A program made the position numbers and the translations under genes. The notes under the pieces are model-generated. The model was not told where the DNA came from and did not search any database. It saw only the letters and a list, made by a program, of their open reading frames with translations. This document shows positions 61,785 through 64,000 of a stretch of 64,000 bases of DNA, piece by piece. The DNA comes from Brevundimonas sp. (GTDB taxonomy: Bacteria > Pseudomonadota > Alphaproteobacteria > Caulobacterales > Caulobacteraceae): assembly GCF_030682035.1 (NCBI RefSeq), contig NZ_JAUXQZ010000014.1, positions 1-64,000 of the forward strand, written 5' to 3'. Position 1 is the first letter of the stretch. Every line of letters begins with the position of its first letter.

Positions 61785-62984
61785 TTGTCCCGATCATCCT
61801 TCCTCTTCACCTCGGAAAGCGTGTCCGAAGGCCATCCCGACAAGGTCGCGGACCGCATCTCCGACACGGTCGTGGACCTGTTCCTGTCCAAGGACCCGGA
61901 AGCGCGGGTGGCGTGCGAGACCCTGACGACGACCAATCTCGTCGTCCTCGCCGGCGAGATTCGGGGCAAGGGGATCATGGACACCAGCGGCGCCTGGGCG
62001 GCGGGCGTTCAGGGCGAGATCGAAGCCGCGGTTCGCGCCGCCGTGCGCGACATCGGCTATGAGCAGTCGGGCTTCCACTGGGAAAAATTCGAATTCATCA
62101 ATCGGCTGCACGGCCAGTCGGCGGACATCGCCGTCGGAGTCGACGCCGCCGGGAACAAGGACGAGGGCGCGGGCGATCAGGGCATAATGTTCGGTTACGC
62201 CTCGAACGAGACGCCGGAGCTCATGCCGGCGACTCTTCAGTACAGCCACAACATCCTGAAACGCCTCGCCGAGGTTCGCCACGGCGGCGACAAGCGGCTC
62301 GAGCCCGACGCCAAGAGTCAGGTCACGATCCAGTACGAGGACGGCGTCCCGGTGCGCGCCACCTCGATCGTGCTGTCGACCCAGCACGCCGCCGGCCTGT
62401 CCTCCGCCGACGTCGCGGACATCGTCAAACCGCATATTCTGGCGGTGCTTCCCGAAGGCTTCACCGACGAGAACACCGTCTGGCACATCAACCCGACCGG
62501 CATCTTCGAGATCGGCGGGCCGGACGGCGACGCCGGCGTGACCGGGCGCAAGATCATCGTCGACACCTACGGCGGCGCGGCCCCGCACGGCGGCGGCGCC
62601 TTCTCGGGCAAGGACCCGACCAAGGTCGACCGTTCGGCCGCCTACGCCTGCCGCTACCTCGCCAAAAACGTCGTCGCCGCCGGCCTGGCCGACCGCTGCA
62701 CCATCCAGATTTCCTACGCCATCGGCGTGGCCAAGCCGCAATCCATCCACGTTGACCTGCATGGCACGGGCAAGGGCGCGATCAACGAAGCGGTGCTGGA
62801 GGCGAACATCCTGGGCCTGATCGGCGGGGCGACGCCGCGCGCGATCCGCGAGCATCTGGGCTTGAACAAGCCGATCTACGCCCGCACCTCAGCCTACGGC
62901 CATTTCGGCCGCGCGCCGGACGCCGACGGCGGCTTCAGCTGGGAGAAGACCGATCTGGTCGACCAGCTGAAAGCCCTGGCCTAG
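61785..62984 (+). CDS. metK: S-adenosylmethionine synthetase
   Basis: Makes S-adenosylmethionine from methionine and ATP. The 399-residue enzyme has [16 protein letters not shown], the ATP motif [32 protein letters not shown], and the phosphate-binding [19 protein letters not shown]. The start is TTG ([20 protein letters not shown] at the right distance). An AT-rich palindrome lies upstream and a hairpin lies directly after the stop. It is convergent with the small membrane gene at 62981, with the two stops overlapping. Confidence 0.96.
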   Translation: MSRSSFLFTSESVSEGHPDKVADRISDTVVDLFLSKDPEARVACETLTTTNLVVLAGEIRGKGIMDTSGAWAAGVQGEIEAAVRAAVRDIGYEQSGFHWEKFEFINRLHGQSADIAVGVDAAGNKDEGAGDQGIMFGYASNETPELMPATLQYSHNILKRLAEVRHGGDKRLEPDAKSQVTIQYEDGVPVRATSIVLSTQHAAGLSSADVADIVKPHILAVLPEGFTDENTVWHINPTGIFEIGGPDGDAGVTGRKIIVDTYGGAAPHGGGAFSGKDPTKVDRSAAYACRYLAKNVVAAGLADRCTIQISYAIGVAKPQSIHVDLHGTGKGAINEAVLEANILGLIGGATPRAIREHLGLNKPIYARTSAYGHFGRAPDADGGFSWEKTDLVDQLKALA

Positions 62985-63229
62985 TCATCCAGTTCGGGCT
63001 CGCCGGTTTCGGGCGAGCCCTTCGGCGTTTCATCCTTGGCTTCCGCGACGTGGCGTTGCGGCGGGTCCAGAGCCGCGCCGAATCCGAACAGCATAGCCGC
63101 CATCATCTGCACGCCGCCGCCGCGACGCCTTGCGGCGGTCCGGCCGCCGGCGCCCGCCATGGCGACGGTGGCCCAGACGATCAGCCCGATCACAGCCAGA
63201 CCCAGGCCCCAGCCTATGATGTCCGCCAT
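62981..63229 (-). CDS. Small membrane protein convergent with metK
   Basis: An 82-residue protein starting [20 protein letters not shown]. One membrane helix, an Arg-rich loop ([14 protein letters not shown]), a second weakly hydrophobic stretch ([13 protein letters not shown]) and an acidic tail ([11 protein letters not shown]). The ATG at 63229 follows AAGGAG at ideal spacing. No family recognised. The metK terminator hairpin lies inside its last codons. Confidence 0.55.
   Translation of the reverse strand: MADIIGWGLGLAVIGLIVWATVAMAGAGGRTAARRRGGGVQMMAAMLFGFGAALDPPQRHVAEAKDETPKGSPETGEPELDD
62996..63020 (+). terminator. metK terminator hairpin
   Basis: GGGCTCGCC and GGCGAGCCC form a perfect 9-bp stem 12 bases after the metK stop, followed by TTCGGCGTTT. 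It lies within the 3' end of the convergent membrane-protein gene. Confidence 0.6.
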
Positions 63230-63318
63230 GCCCTGCTCCTTGCGCCTGCCAAACATGGGGAGTCGGTGCGCGCTGTGAAGGACTCGCGCTGGCGGCGCGA
63301 CCCCCTATAAGGCCGCCC

Positions 63319-64000
63319 ATGTCCCCTTCCGACGATCTCGCCCACCGCCCGCTCCGCTCCTTCGGCCGCATCAAGTCGCGCGCCATCAAGCCGCGTCAGG
63401 CGGCCCTGTTCGACACCCTGCTGCCCGGTATCGCCCTGCCCGATCCGAAGGCCGGGCCGATCAATCCTGCGGCCCTGATGCCCGGGGCGGCCGCGGTCTG
63501 GCTGGAGATCGGATTCGGCGGCGGCGAGCACCTGGCCGGACAGGCGGCGCGCCATCCCGATACGCTGATGATAGGCTGCGAGCCCTTCCTGAACGGCGTC
63601 GGTTCGGCCCTGCGCCACGTCGACGAGCGCGGGCTGACCAACGTCCGGATCCACGCCGACGACGCCCGCGACGTGATGACGGCCCTGCCCGACGCCTCGC
63701 TGGACCGGGTGATGATCCTGTTTCCCGACCCGTGGCACAAGGCGCGGCACAACAAGCGCCGGCTGGTGCAGGACGAGACGGCGGCAGAGATTGCGCGGCT
63801 GCTGAAGCCCGGCGGCAGGCTGCGCTTCGTCACCGACTGGAAGGACTATGCCGACTGGGCGCTGGAGCGGTTCGAGCGCACCCCCGGTCTGGTCTGGCAG
63901 GCCGAGACCGCTGACGACTGGCGCATTGCCCCGGCCGACCATGTGGTCACCCGCTACGAGGAGAAGAAGCTGGGCGACACCCCGCCGATCTTTCTGGATT
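63319..64000 (+). CDS. trmB: tRNA (guanine-N7)-methyltransferase, 3' end cut
   Basis: Methylates G46 in the variable loop of tRNAs. The 227 visible residues start MSPSDDLAHRPLRSFGRIKS and contain the SAM site WLEIGFGGGEHLAGQAARHP and the FPDPWHKARHNKRRLVQDE signature. Near the end they hold LLKPGGRLRFVTDWKDYADW, all diagnostic for TrmB. The gene runs off the window at 64000, close to its expected end (TPPIFLD). Confidence 0.94.
   Translation, partial: MSPSDDLAHRPLRSFGRIKSRAIKPRQAALFDTLLPGIALPDPKAGPINPAALMPGAAAVWLEIGFGGGEHLAGQAARHPDTLMIGCEPFLNGVGSALRHVDERGLTNVRIHADDARDVMTALPDASLDRVMILFPDPWHKARHNKRRLVQDETAAEIARLLKPGGRLRFVTDWKDYADWALERFERTPGLVWQAETADDWRIAPADHVVTRYEEKKLGDTPPIFLD

Overview
This high-GC window looks like the chromosome of an alphaproteobacterium of the order Caulobacterales, close to Brevundimonas/Caulobacter. 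The evidence is a GcrA cell-cycle regulator, a Caulobacter-type Flp pilus cluster in the order pilA-cpaA-cpaBCDEF-tadBC, GANTC (CcrM-type) sites next to gcrA and hemC, and an alphaproteobacterial-type long dCTP deaminase. This is inference from gene content, not a database match.

Left chromosomal part (1-31968). It starts with a gene-free, repeat-rich stretch. Then come an ABC-2 permease with a YcxB protein, gcrA, apaG, dcd, an MFS exporter with a cupin protein, dapE, a frameshifted DUF559 gene lying between inverted repeats, an M20 hydrolase, a second MFS exporter and an SRPBCC protein. The Flp/Tad pilus locus follows (11876-23593): the cpaB-C-D-E-F-tadB-tadC operon, cpaA, three near-identical pilA genes each with its own hairpin, and a divergent rightward unit with a CpaC-like N-domain protein and two TadE/TadF pseudopilins. 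Beyond it are pabB, a tyrosine phosphatase, a wHTH regulator with a membrane partner, a methyltransferase, a Rieske protein, gpsA, tsaD, and hemC-hemD ending at tRNA-Thr(CGT).

Genomic island (about 31969-60516). The 3' 48 bases of tRNA-Thr are repeated exactly at 60469-60516, just beyond a tyrosine integrase, so about 28.5 kb is an integrated element. An 18-bp repeat also occurs near both ends. From left to right the cargo is: an AlpA/excisionase-like HTH protein and its partner; a degenerate Vsr-like nuclease; an XRE-like regulator; a type I restriction-modification operon (hsdR-hsdM-hsdS) with a fourth overlapping gene that joins a NucS-like nuclease to an EVE/PUA-like domain; a leftward nine-gene metal-resistance operon (czcI-czcC-czcB-czcA-DUF190-CDF-CDF-fur/zur-hypothetical); an unknown gene; an HUH replication-type endonuclease coupled to a serine resolvase that lacks a normal start codon; and a three-gene cassette built round a 985-residue protein with two KaiC/RecA-like ATPase domains. 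That cassette is the best candidate here for an undescribed, perhaps defensive, system.

Right chromosomal part (60517-64000). A LuxR-type HTH gene overlaps other frames, followed by small membrane proteins, metK under a 24-bp palindrome, a convergent membrane protein, and the start of trmB, cut by the window end.

No CRISPR array, rRNA operon or recognisable insertion sequence was seen.
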